The position numbers were made by a program, and so were the translations under genes. The notes under the pieces are model-generated. The model saw nothing but the letters and a program-made list of their open reading frames with translations, searched no databases and had not been told where the DNA came from. From NCBI RefSeq assembly GCF_018873765.1, contig NC_057926.1:868001-932000 (forward strand): DNA of 64,000 bases. Reading direction: 5' to 3'. Shown here piece by piece: positions 1 to 11,841 of the stretch (position 1 is its first letter; every line of letters begins with the position of its first letter). This stretch comes from Telopea speciosissima. Taxonomy: Eukaryota > Streptophyta > Magnoliopsida > Proteales > Proteaceae.

Positions 1-1857
1 AGATGTACTGGACATGCGTTTTCACCACTGTAACTTGGAGCTCACTCTTCCAGAAGACCCAAATTCTATCACCATTGTCCACTCCATTAGACACAACACT
101 GCTCATGCCAAGCCTCTGCATGATACGCGCTGCCTTAGAGAATTGAAGCCTCGGCTCCGCTATAGCCACAATGTCCACCTTGTAGGTAGTTAAGATGGAT
201 TTCAACCGCCTAACAGAAGGCTTGTTCCCCAGGCCCCTGATGTTCCAAAAGAGACTAATCATGGAGAGTATCTTGAGATGGGCTTGGCAGTCCTGAGAGA
301 CCTTCAGGTACGACCTGCCTTTTCCAATGTAACCTGGCCTTGCATCTTGGCTTTTCCTCCCTGCCATAGTACCTGTAACAGATTGATCAAGATCCAACTC
401 ACCTGGGCATCGCTGCTTGCCTAACCGCGCCATGAAGGCTGCAAAAGACTTGTTCATCGTAGCACTGGCTTGACGCAGCTCCTCTTGAGCATCGCTGCGG
501 CTCAACCGAGTAGGATTCTTTGGAGCAAAAGAGTCATCCTTTGTAAAGGTGCCAATGCACTTGAAAGGTTTAAGTACTCTGGAGTCCACAAAGAGTGAGG
601 GCTCCAAGGTAGAGGTGTTGCGGTCCTCCATCATGAGCGCTTCAAGAAGAGGACCGTCACCTGCAACTTGGCCCTCCTCAGGCGCATCAAGTTCTTGAAA
701 ATCTTTAGGGATCATCTCCAAACCACTCCCCGAAGGGCGACTCGAGGGGCTGCCAGCACTCAAGGGTCCATCCTTCATCGTTATACCCCCAATCTACTCC
801 AGAGCCCGCGAGGTCTCCATAGTAATCCCGTTTTCCTGCTCCTCTATCATAACTAGGGTTCCTTCAGGGCTTACTAGTCCACACTCAACAAGCGGATTCC
901 TTCCTGGTTCTTGGACATTCAAGACAGCCTTCCTCTTATCTTTGGATACCATGTGCTCGGTCGCAGCACCAGGAATGTGACTGGCCTCCCCATGCTTCTC
1001 ACATGTGATCATAGGCTCCGTAACAACGTTCTCCGCAACGGCATGTGCACCCTTCCTGCATTGTTCACCTGTATGCCCTAGTTTGAAGCACCCCATGAAG
1101 TAAACAGGTTTCCTCTCATACACTACACGTTGGAAAAACCCTGAGTCCCCACATCCAATCTAGATACGATCAGGGTGCTTGGCTCTGAGATCAAGTTCAA
1201 TACAAACCCTTGCCGCAGAGGTTCTGGTGCAACCCGACGTCGCCCCATCAATCTTCAGTAGCTTCCCTATCGTCCCAGCAATCGACCATAAGAACGATCC
1301 CTGATAAAGATTTACTGGAAGGCCTAGGAGCGAGATCCACACTGGCGCGATGGGTGATTCCACTCCCGATTTGAAGGTCCTAGTCCACTTGAAGAACTGG
1401 AACGAAAACCCTTGATGAAGGTAACTTCCTTCAGCCATACCCTCACATAATTTATTTGATTCTAGAACCTTAAAAGTAGGTGACGTTGATCCAAAGACGA
1501 CATGATCACGTCCGCCGCAAGGTGGAAAGAAGCTTGAAGGCACTTCTTGGCATCAAACAAGGAGGGCCTGCCATAGGCACACTTGGCGATAAGAGCAAGC
1601 TTGAAAGGCTCTTCAGAGATTGCAGTCTCTTCTGTCGAAAAGAAGACCGCCGGTGATCCCATGTGAGATGACGGGGGCTTCACCGGAATGCGAGCGAACG
1701 TTGTCGAGGGTGCAAGGGCCACCACCGTTGCAAACGATCGGGGTGGTGCCAAGGAGGTGCCAGGCTGCTCCACATCACGCCGGTGGCAACCGAACGGCCA
1801 AGGGATCCTCCCTTGCCGTGGGAGGATCAGGCATCGAAACCCTAGGCTCTCCTGCAC
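1..1857 (-). mobile_element. LINE (plant L1-type) 5' coding half: ORF1 (DUF4283, zinc knuckle) and start of ORF2 endonuclease
   Basis: Read on the minus strand, 1543-1160 translates to a DUF4283-like domain (key stretch SPIAPVWISLLGLPVNLY). At 1123-794 comes a CCHC-type knuckle with CFKLGHTGEQC. From about 262 to 1 begins an AP-endonuclease-like domain (FWNIRGLGNKPSVRRL, then VDIVAIAEPR). DUF4283 plus knuckle followed by endonuclease is the usual order in plant L1-type LINEs. The copy is dead: there is a frame change between about 1543 and 1462, and in-frame stops at 1160 and 794. From 793 to 1 the frame is open and runs from the ORF1 tail straight into the endonuclease. Reverse transcriptase would lie beyond the left edge. 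The element seems to begin near 1915, so it may be nearly 5'-complete. Confidence 0.85.
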
Positions 1858-1915
1858 ACGAGCGCAAAACCCTAACCCTAGGCTCTCAGCAGGTTAAAGA
1901 GCACCCGTTTTCAGG

Positions 1916-2242
1916 ATAGACACTTAGTTATGTCTAATATCATTTAAGTAAATGTTTTTGTATTTGTATTTCAAATGTTTTTGTATTTATATTTCATTTA
2001 CTTAAGATATTATTCATAAATAAGCAAATACCCCCTATTTGATCCAATAAAAATAGTTAAAAAATCAAATTCCAAAAGGGAAAAAAATCAACCCCCCAAT
2101 TCAAAAATAAAAGCTGGATTTTCGACAGTAGGTGCAATTTTCAATTTTCTAATGCTGGGGTTTTTCTCAAATCTAAAAATTCCATAAATCTTAATATGGT
2201 AAAACATTGCTAAAAACCAAAAGTGCGCGCACACCAAATTAA
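1916..2242. other. AT-rich non-coding DNA
   Basis: No coding potential is seen. The stretch is A/T rich, with two near-identical runs around 1955-1995 (tttgtatttgtatttca-like). Confidence 0.5.
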
Positions 2243-2385
2243 GTTTGACCAATACATAACTCCTTCAATATAAATCAGATTTAAGCAATCTTGGACTTGT
2301 TGGGAAGTTATCAAAACAAAGCTTTCTAACAAATCCAACATTGCTTAAATCTCATTTATATTGAAGGAGTTATGTTCCGGTCAAA
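2243..2385. repeat. Foldback (MITE-like) inverted repeat
   Basis: The left arm begins TTTGACC near 2244, followed by ACATAACTCCTTCAATATAA. The right arm, ending near 2385, is its reverse complement (TTATATTGAAGGAGTTATGT, then GGTCAAA). The arms are about 45-50 bases each around a spacer that is itself partly palindromic. It has no coding capacity. This is a typical non-autonomous foldback element; the superfamily is not assigned. Confidence 0.7.
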
Positions 2386-2821
2386 CCTTATTCGATATCA
2401 TGTCCAAGAACAATATACAGTATCAAACTTGGATCAAAACCACAAGTACTGTTTTTAGTGTTCTCTATGTGAAACTAATGCATGGATTGAGTTTAAAGTG
2501 TAAAAAATAGGCAATACACTAAGAATCAGGGCAAAAAAATAACTTTTGGGCCTCGAAACCAAGGTTCAAGTTAGCCTGGAGAAAGTCCCAGGTTTCGACC
2601 GAGACATGGTCGAAACTGAAACGAACTTGTTTTCTGGCTGGTCGGAACCTAGTTGAAACCTAGTTGAAACCCGAGTTTTAGAACCTTGGTCTTCAAGTGG
2701 ATGAGCTAGCTGAGCTTCCACTCACAGATCAATGATTAAGGCATTTTCGTTGCCTTTAACATGTATTTAGCAATCTTTGATTAAGAAGGTGAAGGTGAAG
2801 GTGATGTAAGCATGTATTTTT

Positions 2822-2995
2822 AAAGGGCAAGGGGTTGCTGCCAGGCTACATGGCCCCTACACTAGCGTACGGGCCAATGGGGTGCTCGCAGGGGCATTGA
2901 TCAAGTGGATTTTTCATTTTGTAAGGGGCAGGACGGTCATTTCATAGGGCTGTGTCTGGCCACAGACTGCATGTGACCAGGCAACATTCTTTTCC
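2822..2995. repeat. MITE family B, copy 1
   Basis: The element starts GGGCAAGGGGTTGCTGCC and ends GACCAGGCAACATTCTTTTC. It has a mid-element GTGTCTGG motif and a GACGGTCATTTCA motif. Related sequences occur at 21675, 24570 (reversed), 25757 (reversed) and 55128 (reversed). It is a non-coding interspersed repeat of about 170 bases. Confidence 0.6.
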
Positions 2996-3278
2996 TATTT
3001 TTTATTTTTTATATATTTTTTTATATGGTCGGGTTGGGTCATAATTGTTGTTATAACGGAAACGGAAAAAAAAAAAAAAAAAACTTTGTTTCGAACCACA
3101 TGTTTAAAACGATTAAAAATTAAAGGGACGGTCAAATATACTATTATACATTTCGAAAAAGGCAAGAAAATGAAAACGGATGATATGTGTTTTTAATGTG
3201 TAGATTTTTCAAATATGGTACCTAAAAATGTCAATTACTCTTACCCCAAAAAAAAAAAAAAAAAACTGCAATTACTTG

Positions 3279-3611
3279 GGCTACGTTTGGTAATGTTCTT
3301 CGGGAAGAACGAGTTTTTTTGCCCAGAAACTTTTGTTGTTGTTTTTGGTCTGGAACAATGTTCTTTGTATGTAATTGACCGGCAAATCCGTTAAAGAATT
3401 GTTCTCAGAATAGTTATGGAACAAATATGGCGATTGGATCAGATATGATAGAAATAGGGAGCAGCCTTGAATCGGGTTCCAAAATGGAGGAGTACGAGAG
3501 AGGAATCGTCTTTCAGGTGGGGTTGGGTTTAAGATATAAGGTTTCAGTTCACTCCAATGGCCGCACACAGAAGACGACTGAGCTTGGGTTTCTGTGAAGC
3601 AGATCTCATAT

Positions 3612-3665
<54 letters not shown>

Positions 3666-3964
3666 GTAGGTCGCTCCAGGGAGTTGCAATTGAATATCCC
3701 AGTCGAGTGAAGTACATCGAGTGATTAGGGAATGAGTCGTCACTTCTCTCGATTTTTTATGCCTTGTAGTTGTTCCATGGAACAACAAAACAAGTCTGAC
3801 TTGTTTTTGCAAATGATGTTCTCAGAAGAAAAATAAGCCCCGGTTCGTTTTTTTCAGACCCAAAAAACGAACCAAAATGCCAAACAGATTTTACCTATTT
3901 TTTCATTCTCGGAGAACGCAAAAACGTAGAAACACGTTTTGTGGAATGCTACCAAACATAGCCT
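3279..3964. mobile_element. Non-autonomous TIR DNA element (about 0.69 kb) with gene-like interior
   Basis: The termini are inverted copies: GGCTACGTTTGGTAATGTTC at the left, and the right end reads AATGCTACCAAACATAGCC. The interior (about 3420-3840) is less A/T rich than its flanks and holds a long GA microsatellite at 3613-3662. No transposase is present. I could not identify a clean target-site duplication, so the superfamily is open. Confidence 0.65.
3613..3662. repeat. (GA)n microsatellite
   Basis: About 25 uninterrupted GA dinucleotides lie inside the TIR element at 3279-3964. Confidence 0.95.
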
Positions 3965-4210
3965 TAATATCTATGTTATCAGATACTGATGCTTATGGAG
4001 CACTATATTGCAAATTGTTTAATACCAGACCATATATTTAGAAAAAATATATTTTTTCACACGTTTAGAGGTTTTTTATTTCATAAAACAGTTTGCATGT
4101 TGGCCACATGGTGGCAAATTTTCTCACGCAGTGCGAATCAGAGTAAAACTGGTCAAAATGGGGAAGAATGGATGACTTAGGAGGGGTGGTAGTGGCCGCA
4201 CACAAGGGCT

Positions 4211-4852
4211 CTAAGCCTGTGAGGATGTAAACGGATTGAATTCGGTCGGATAGTGGCATTATCATATTTGTATCTAATTATATTCGGATGGATTCGGATA
4301 GTTTCTGGATATTTTTTTTTTGAATATTGATTCTCCTAAATGGATATGAACATGGATCGGATATGAATTTTCTACTCTCCGTTGGCATCTTTATCGTTTT
4401 GTTGATGAGGGTTAGGGTTGAGACTTGAGAGTTCAACAACTATCCTTTCTTCTACTCTTTTTAGTCTTTGATTTTCTTACGTTTTTTTACTTTTGATTTT
4501 ATCTTATATTTATTTTAATAGATATGTGATTCCATGTATCATAGTGCATAAAACAATATATATATAAACCAACAGAAAACCTAGAAAAAGAATCACACTA
4601 TCTTAACTTATAAAATTATAAAACTAAGAAAACAAAATCCAATAAGGTAACTTAATCAGATAGACGGACACCAAGATATATTTCAGACTTTATTACCGTC
4701 GAATTGCTAAACGAATCAGATAATAATCGGTCGGATAAGGGGATTATCTTATTCGTATCCGATTAGTTTTCAGACGGATTCAGATTCTCCTAAGCGGATA
4801 CAAACACGGATCGAATATGGGGTTTTCAAATATCAGTTGACATCCTTAGAGG
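4211..4852. mobile_element. Probable hAT-like non-autonomous element
   Basis: The left end reads AGGATGTAAACGGAT. The right end reads GTTGACATCCTTA, which is its approximate reverse complement. Subterminal CGGAT/ATCCG motifs repeat many times in both halves (4230-4370 and 4680-4830). This resembles the other GGGTGTCAA-ended elements in the window (35282, 39616, 56528), but no clear 8-bp duplication could be defined here. Confidence 0.5.
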
Positions 4853-5410
4853 GCTGTAGAACACCTCAAAAGTTTGACTTTCAGGATCTGAAATCAATGG
4901 ATCGAATCTAACATGAAGTTATATCATACATTAGAAGCTGGTTTGGTCCCATTAATTGACAGATTCGATTGTATCATAAGTTATTTCCGTGGTATCGGAT
5001 ATGAGTTATGGGAAGAACTTTTGCTCATTTTACCAATTCAGTTATCAACGATGAAGGTGTGGATCATGATTCATGAAGTCATCTGTTATGTGCCTAATAA
5101 GATCCACTCTAGTATATGAGCGCTAGATTGGGCCAGCCTAGTATGAGATAGGTTAAAAGGTTTGATTTAATGATGTGAGAAGAAGTTTCCCACATTTAAA
5201 ATATGGAGATTGGAGAGGGAACAATGATGAGATTGGCTAATAAATAAACCCTGCATACAGTCTCGCAAAACAGGTTCCAACAAACTATGATTTTTGGGTA
5301 CTGTGCCATGTGTGGTAGTACTGTTCTGGTTTTAGTTTTTAAATTCAAAAGTTTTAAAGGTTTTTTTTTCACTGGAAAAAAACGGCCAAAAAACTTTAAA
5401 ATGTGTTTTA

Positions 5411-5527
5411 ATCATGGGCTGGGATGGTCCGGAGTATGGTTAGACAGGCCCAGCTTGGGTCTTGTCAGGATCAAGGCGGGCTTGGGTGGGCTCGGGCTTG
5501 TCAGGCCAAACTTGCACCCCTACACTG
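5411..5527. repeat. Fragment of a hAT-like MITE (right end)
   Basis: A G-rich stretch with repeated GGGCTTGGG and GGCTCGGGCTTG ends at CTTGCACCCCTA. It matches in style the right end of the elements at 39616-40200 and 56528-57058. The left end is missing. Confidence 0.5.
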
Positions 5528-5823
5528 TGGTCACTGTAAGGGGAGGTACAATTCTCCGATATAGTTACAGATTTACAAGAAAATAAAAGAACATGCTTTG
5601 TGGCCACTTCAATTCGAACAAACACAGGAAAAAATTTCCGTAAAATTTTTTTACCCTGAAATTCTTTTACTTGCTGCCTTTATTTTATTTCAAAACAAAC
5701 GTAGCCAAAATGGCAATCCGATTCCTTGATGTCTTTTTGAATTAAGGGCTTGATCACATACTGACAGAAACAGGGACAAAAATTATTCTGCTACACATAC
5801 ATTTAATGCTACCTCATAGTATC

Positions 5824-6354
5824 ATGGTTCAAGATTTCGATTTCGACGTAGTTTCAATCTAAATTCGATCAAAATCTGGTACACTTTGGTTGGTAGTTTC
5901 AATAGTCAAATAGTTATATTTTGGTCTGAATCTTCAGTGAAACCCTAATTAAGCATATCTAAACATATTCAAAACCTTTAGATTGTTAAAAATAAAAAAA
6001 AAAAAACCCTAAAATCTTAGTTTCGCTTTGGACCTTAGAAGAATCTCTCAAAGTCCATCACAATAGCCTATAGGTAGAAAATTTGAATTTTTAGGAAATT
6101 TGGTCAAATGATGCTTCAAATCTACCTGAATGTTGAAGTGGATGCTCCACAGTTGCCTGCCAAGTCTTGATTCAGTAGAAAATTGAAGGATTTTGCCCAA
6201 AAAAAAAATTTGAAGCTTTTTTAGTAGTTTTGGAGTTCTTAGGATAAAATTTTCACTAAAATGAGTCGGAGGTTCATTGAAATCTAGAATGCTAGTAGAG
6301 TTGAGCATCAATTCACAATATTTTGCGAAATTTCGATCAAATTTTTAAACCATG
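5824..6354. mobile_element. Non-autonomous TIR element with decayed 9-bp duplication
   Basis: The left end ATGGTTCAAGATTTCGA and right end TTTAAACCATG are inverted. Flanks are CATAGTATC (5815-5823) and CATAGTAGG (6355-6363), matching at 7 of 9 bases. That fits a Mutator-type 9-bp duplication. There are no open reading frames of note. Confidence 0.6.
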
Positions 6355-6933
6355 CATAGTAGGAACATGGTATAAATGTATTAAATTTTATTGGCCTGGG
6401 TTGCTTGTTAACTATGGACAAGAAAAGTATCAAGATCTGAGTTTTGTTAGTGGTTCTTATCCCATTAGATAACCTTGTTGCTCTTAAGGGACAAGATCAG
6501 TTGTTTGGTACTGTCAATTGACTTATTTTGTCCTGATTGTGGTTAGGGTGGGGAAATATGGTTGATATGGCAAAAGTTTTCATGCACGGTAGTCTATGTG
6601 CACGACCTGCATTAAATGTAGTCATATTGTCATAAATGTTAATCCGAAATGACGTAAAAGCCCTTGTCCCCTTTATTTGATGGAGTTGATGGGAGAATCT
6701 CCCGTGTACGAATACCTTCCCCTTTTGATATCTCTGCAGAATCCAGAAAGAGATGAATATCCATATCTTTTGGCGAATTTGACAAACTATTTATGTGAGC
6801 CTCAGATGCTATTAATGCTTTGGGCTCTGGAATCTGTAATGTGATTATCCAATTTTATTTCTTATATTTGTGAAATGATGATCCTCATGGAACAACTTGG
6901 GCATTGAGTTGTGGCTGATCTTTTACCATGCAG

Positions 6934-7117
6934 GATACTGGAGATGGGGTTGCCACTTGAGCCATATGAGTGGTACCTTGATCTGAGGCGTTATGGGACC
7001 ATCAAACACTGTGGATTTGGTTTGGGCTTTGAGAGAATGGTGCTTTTTGCTACTGGCATTGACAATATTAGGGATGTGATTCCCTTCCCAAGGTATCCAG
7101 GCAGGGCAGATCTTTAA
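6934..7117 (+). pseudogene. Orphan last exon of asparaginyl-tRNA synthetase
   Basis: After a good 3' splice site (TTACCATGCAG, ending 6933) the frame encodes a segment with WYLDLRRYG, then GFGLGFERM, then [17 protein letters not shown] and a stop at 7115. GFGLGFER is class II synthetase motif 3, which binds ATP. The rest matches the C terminus of plant asparaginyl-tRNA synthetase, which charges tRNA-Asn in the cytosol or organelles. The exon is open and well conserved. However, I recognise no upstream exon between 2000 and 6900, where the sequence is repeats. Most likely it is a gene fragment moved or left behind by rearrangement. It would be the true 3' end only if a very long intron links it to exons outside the window. 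Confidence 0.75.
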
Positions 7118-7129
7118 GATTTTTAGGGT

Positions 7130-7690
7130 AGATGTTAAAATTTTTTCAATTCCTCATTTACGATCGTTGCTTACTTTGATGTGTTGGTTCTACCGTCCAA
7201 AACATCGAGAAAGAAAGATATTTTATGTAGTTATACATGTAACAATGGAAGGTGATGTTTCTAAAAAACACAAGATAAATCTCAATCATCCATCGTTATG
7301 GTTTTTTTTTTGTTTTTTTTATTTTAATCTGAATCGTTTGTTTTCACTTAGAGTTGGGAGAGTGTATAGTAATGTGTAGAGTACTGGTACACATGCATGG
7401 ACATATATGAGATATGTACCACTACAAAAATGAGTATTTTGATTGAATTAGACTTTGAAATTTGACTTGTGACTAATCTAGACCATATCTTCTCTATCCA
7501 ACAGTCGCAATTGACATATCATTTGTTGAAGTAGTAGAATAAATACTGTGACATCTGGAAAAATAACAAACCTTTTTTATAATAATAATTTTGCCTTTTT
7601 TTATTTATTAATAATTATAAAAATTTCATATTGATTAAATAATGTTGAATTTCCATTGATCAAGAGCCAATTCACAGTTTGTTTTTAGTA
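7130..7690. other. Non-coding, A/T-rich DNA downstream of the synthetase exon
   Basis: It contains poly-T tracts (7301-7320) and could include the synthetase 3' UTR. No gene is visible. Confidence 0.4.
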
Positions 7691-8600
7691 TTTCGGTGAA
7701 TTGGGTTTATTCTAGATGCCTCAAATCAAATTCCATATGGAGTATTCCTTGCACTATGGATGCTTCAAGGGTTTGGAGGAAAATCCTAAAATATAGTTAC
7801 CTTGTTTCTAACCATATCCAAATTTCCATTAATGATGGTTTGACACTTGCCTTTGGCTTGATAATTGACACCCTGATGGTGTGCTAATTTTAAAGTATGG
7901 TGATTCAGTTATATATGATGTTGGTTCAGATAGGTTTTCTAATGTATCTTCCATTATTTGGGATGGTTCTTGGTGTCCCGACCCTACTATTTCCCCATTC
8001 TCTCATTGAGGTCTGAAGTAAACTTCATAATATATATCCGTCAGAGACCTAGAGGTAGTGAGGATTTGGTTCAATGGCCAACGAATTCTTCTTTAAAAAA
8101 AAATCATCTTCTTCTGTTTGGAGGTTGGTTAGTTCTAAAGCCTCCATTGTTCCTTGGTTTAATGGTTTGGTTTAATTTGCTTGTTAATCCCAAAGTATTC
8201 TTTTACTATTTGGAGAGCTATGACTAATTTTCTTTCTACTCAATAATTTCTTCTCCAAAGGAATCTGACAATTCCAAATTGTTGCCTGTGTTGAAACTCT
8301 GTTAAAAGTGTTGACCATTTATTCTTTTTATGTCCTTTTTCTAAGGCTGTTTGGGATGGTATTCTTAGAAAATTATGTCTAATTCCTAGAATTATCCTTC
8401 CCTTTAACAGAGAATGGAAGTGGATCTCAAATATTTTCAAAATGGTAAAACTTCGTATGACATTAGTGATAAGTTGAATTTTACTGCAATGGGAAAGGAA
8501 CAAAATATTATTGACATCATGTTCAAGTACTATTGAGCAAATTTGAGATATTTTTTCTTTTGCGATTAGAAATAAATTTCTTTAAAACTACCAGAAATAG
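7690..8600 (+). mobile_element. LINE 3' end remnant (C-terminal RT tail and zf-RVT)
   Basis: Conceptual translation on the plus strand, with frameshifts, gives stretches typical of the C-terminal part of plant LINE ORF2. These are SRVWRKILKYSYLVSNHIQI near 7760-7820 and a zinc-binding zf-RVT signature near 8280-8350 (CCLC, then VDHLFFLCPFSKAVW). A stop falls between the two halves of the zinc motif. It is an inactive fragment that lacks endonuclease and RT core. Confidence 0.75.
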
Positions 8601-9038
8601 GCATCTTGCATATTTGTGAGATCTCTCTCTTTTTTCTTTGCCCCTGGCCCCTAATTGTGTTGCACCATCAGCTTTCCTTTGCTGGTTGTGGCCCCCATTT
8701 TTTTGGTGTATGTTTTGCCTCTCCCCCCCAAGCCTATTGGTTCCTCTCCAATTTTCGAGTCTATTTCATTTTCTTTTAATATATTTTTCATTCTAAAAAC
8801 ACACAAAAAAGAAAAAAAAAATCTTTTGTTATTTGTGTTCAACAGCCCTTAGTTTGGTGGTGAAATTGTGGTATGAGTGTATGACATACCCCAACGTACG
8901 TCTCCTTAACCATAGCCAAATAAATTGTTTCGTGAAAAGAAACTGTAGTATATATGAGAATGAAATAACCCCAAAAATGTCCTTATAGCCAGCCATTTTG
9001 TTAGGCTCTTGCTCCTCATCATCATCATCTCACTCCAT

Positions 9039-9074
<36 letters not shown>

Positions 9075-9127
9075 TCCAATGTCAATTCCATTCTCTCGTC
9101 GCCCTCACACAGTTCATCGGTACGTTG

Positions 9128-9161
9128 CCACCCCCAACACCAACACCAACACCAACACCAC
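9128..9161. repeat. (CCAACA)n short tandem repeat
   Basis: About five copies of CAACAC/ACCAAC units lie just downstream of a CT microsatellite at 9041-9069. Confidence 0.9.
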
Positions 9162-9475
9162 GGTACCATGCACCACCGTTAATGTCTGACACTGCGGCCC
9201 CTTCTGATCTGCGGTGCCCAGTGCCCTGTGAGCGACGAGGGATTGACGTCTCCCATACATAAAATGTACAGTACATGACATGCGATTGTGGAAAACTTAA
9301 CCCATGACCTATACCCTACTTACCATACGGGCTCGCTCATGCAGCAGTGAATTTACACCATCTACCGGCCATTTCATTGAAATCCTATTAATTTCGGGGA
9401 TCTCCTTTGTTTCTCTTTCTTTTTGGCATATTTCACTGTTAACTTTATAACACCCAACAGATGCTGAAATTCAAT

Positions 9476-9600
9476 CCAAGGTAACCTTCTACTGCCGAGC
9501 TGCCCATACTACGCTGCACACCTCAGACACAGCAAGGCCATGAAAAGACCACCTTGCTGTGTGTCTGGGGCAGCTCGAAAGTAGAGGATCCAGATCCAGG
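9476..9600. repeat. MITE family A, copy 1 (diverged)
   Basis: The left arm contains CTTCTACTGCCGAGCTGCCC. The right arm contains GGGGCAGCTCGAAAGTAGAGG, so the ends are inverted. It belongs to the palindromic family described at 34669-34850. Confidence 0.75.
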
Positions 9601-9778
9601 ATAATATATATGTTTGAAGTAAAAAGACTTAGCCACTTAATTGTACACTTGCTTTGGGATTGAGATTCCCTTCTAGGACGTACGAATTAGGATTACGTGG
9701 GATTTTTTCATGTTTTTTTTTTTTGTAATAAAGATAGCTTTATTGAGATTAACGTGTATTACACATGGACGAAGAAGA

Positions 9779-9950
9779 TCTTTATCCCCTGCAATTCCTT
9801 GCCCGGAACAGTTCTCCTAGTGCTCCTAACAAAGGAGGAGGAGGGGGCGCAATGACCATTTCACCCCTGCCCGATCGGGGTCCACCCCCTTCTTATTACA
9901 GGCACTAGGGAATTGGACCGGGTAGAGAATTGCAGGAGATAATTTTCTAG
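9779..9950. repeat. MITE family C, copy 1
   Basis: It is an inverted-repeat element: left CCCTGCAATTCCTTGCCCGG, right CCGGGTAGAGAATTGCAGG, ending GATAATTTTCTAG. A GGCACTAGGGAATTGGACCG motif lies in the right arm. A second copy lies at 22332-22519. Confidence 0.7.
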
Positions 9951-9954
9951 ACGA

Positions 9955-10172
9955 TGGCTCTGTTTGTTTCGGCATAAAATTTAAATTTTGCACTTCAAAA
10001 AATTTGACTTAGAAAATTTTTTATGAATAAAAGTTTTCCAATGCTTGTTTTTTTGATAGAAACAAACATTGGAAAACTTTTCAACATATAAAATTTTACA
10101 TTTACGAAGTAAAATTTACCGCGGAAAATTTTGCAGGTAAAATTTTACGCTGAAACAAACGGAACTGACAAA
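9955..10172. mobile_element. Foldback element with GTTTGTTTC termini
   Basis: The left end GGCTCTGTTTGTTTCGGC and the right end GCTGAAACAAACGGAACTG are inverted repeats. The middle holds a second palindrome (CCAATGCTTGTTT and AAACAAACATTGG). It is a MITE-like element of about 0.2 kb with no coding capacity. Confidence 0.7.
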
Positions 10173-10179
10173 GAAGAAC

Positions 10180-10868
10180 ACATTAGAATTTGACCAGACT
10201 CTTGAACACATTACCCACAGTGCCTTCTTTCCCCATTTCAAGTGAGCCAAAGCGAGGATGATTAAGTCTCACTTATCCATCATGAAACCGGCACCCAATA
10301 GAGGGAAGACACGTGTGTCCTCTCGGGGGAGAGGACGGAGAGAACTAGGCGTGGGCACTCGACCAGGTCGTTCCATGAAGGACGAGGTGGGGAAAAGGAC
10401 GATCTAGTATAAATGACGACTCGATCCTAGCAGTCAGTAGAGGCCCAACCACGCCATGATAACAAATCCGGATAAAGCGGCGAATCATATCACGAAAATG
10501 GAGCAGGATGGCCCTAACGGCACTAAATTAATGCGCCAATCCAGCCTGACGAGGCGTGATAGAGTGGGGACTCATCCCTAATCCTAAAGACACTCCTAGT
10601 CTCCTATACTCACTCCAAGGGAACTTACTTTTCTATTGAGTCACATCACCGCCTACAAGACTCTCAATCGCCTATAAATAACTGGATAATCTTGTTCCAT
10701 GATCATTTGGATTCAATCACAATTATTTGTTGCTAAAGAATTCTAACTTAGGCATCAAAACGAATTAATCGGCTTCGACCCGATCCTCTATTGCTATTTT
10801 CCTCTTTGCAGGAACTGCACTCTCCAACCCAGTTCTTGATGCGAGTGAATGCAACACTCGCATCATAT
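10180..10868 (+). repeat. Probable LTR fragment or solo LTR
   Basis: The stretch has a TATA-like CCTATAAATAACT at about 10671. Downstream it reads TCTAACTTAGGCATC and CGGCTTCGACCCGATCCTC, then CTTTGCAGGAACTGCACT. That arrangement is common in the R region of plant Ty3-gypsy LTRs. It is richer in G+C than its surroundings. No partner LTR, PBS or polyprotein is visible next to it, so a solo or truncated LTR is inferred. Confidence 0.5.
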
Positions 10869-10969
10869 ATATAGTGATTAATATAGTGGGGATCTGTGGG
10901 GACATTAGGAAACCTCCATACACCCTTTTACAAGCCCACAGCTTTCAAAAGATAGCCAGAGGTGTGTCA

Positions 10970-11046
10970 CTCTCTCACTCTCTCACTCTCTCACTCTCTC
11001 ACTCTCTCACTCTCTCACTCTCATCTCTAATCTCTATCTCACTCTC
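10970..11046. repeat. (CTCTCACT)n minisatellite
   Basis: An 8-base unit is repeated seven or more times, then degenerates into CTCATCTCTAATCTC. Confidence 0.9.
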
Positions 11047-11841
11047 ACCCCCATGGATTGACGTACCATACGCTTAATGGCGAGACGCTGATAGGAGGAT
11101 GTGATGTGAGTCAGCATATATAGGTTTAGTAATATTAACAGCAACCTCGATCTCTTTAGTAATGAATTATAGCTTGTGGACCTGAATATATATATCATCG
11201 ATCAGGTAGTTCTAACTAAGTCTTCACCCTCTTAAAGACTACACTACGTACACTCATCCAAACGATGACACGCTACGTACCCACAAACACAGCGTTTGTT
11301 GGTTAGTCTTTCAATCTTAATTACACATCTTTTTTTAGGGTTTTTTTCTTCTTTCTCCACAAAGATTTTTATTTTTTCAGAACTCCCTTTACCACGTGGC
11401 AAACTATGTTTAAGATAGGAAAACTATCATCACACGTATGTTACATTCCAAGGATAAGTAGGGTTAAATAAGGGGCTCTCTTCCCAATGTTAAGTTTCAT
11501 TCATGACGGGTTTGGCCATGGCACCATGCACGTAGCAAAATCAAGTATGGGATCATTAAGTCATTTCAAAAAATATAGGAAAAATATCTCTAAGCCTAAG
11601 GTGTATACGAATTTTCATTTTTTCAAGTACGGTGTATTGCCCAGTGGACACAAAAAATGTGACCCATTTACACGATGATTTATCTATCCAATGACATGTG
11701 TGGCATAAGAAAATAAGCTCTATGGACACCATTCCTATGTGGGTCTGAGCAATGCAAAGGAACTTTTAATGCCTTTAATATTTTATTCAGAACTTGAATA
11801 TATATGACCTGTAATAGAATTAGATAGTGAAATAGTTAAAA
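11047..11841. other. Non-coding intergenic DNA
   Basis: No gene, repeat boundary or conserved motif could be supported here. Confidence 0.5.
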
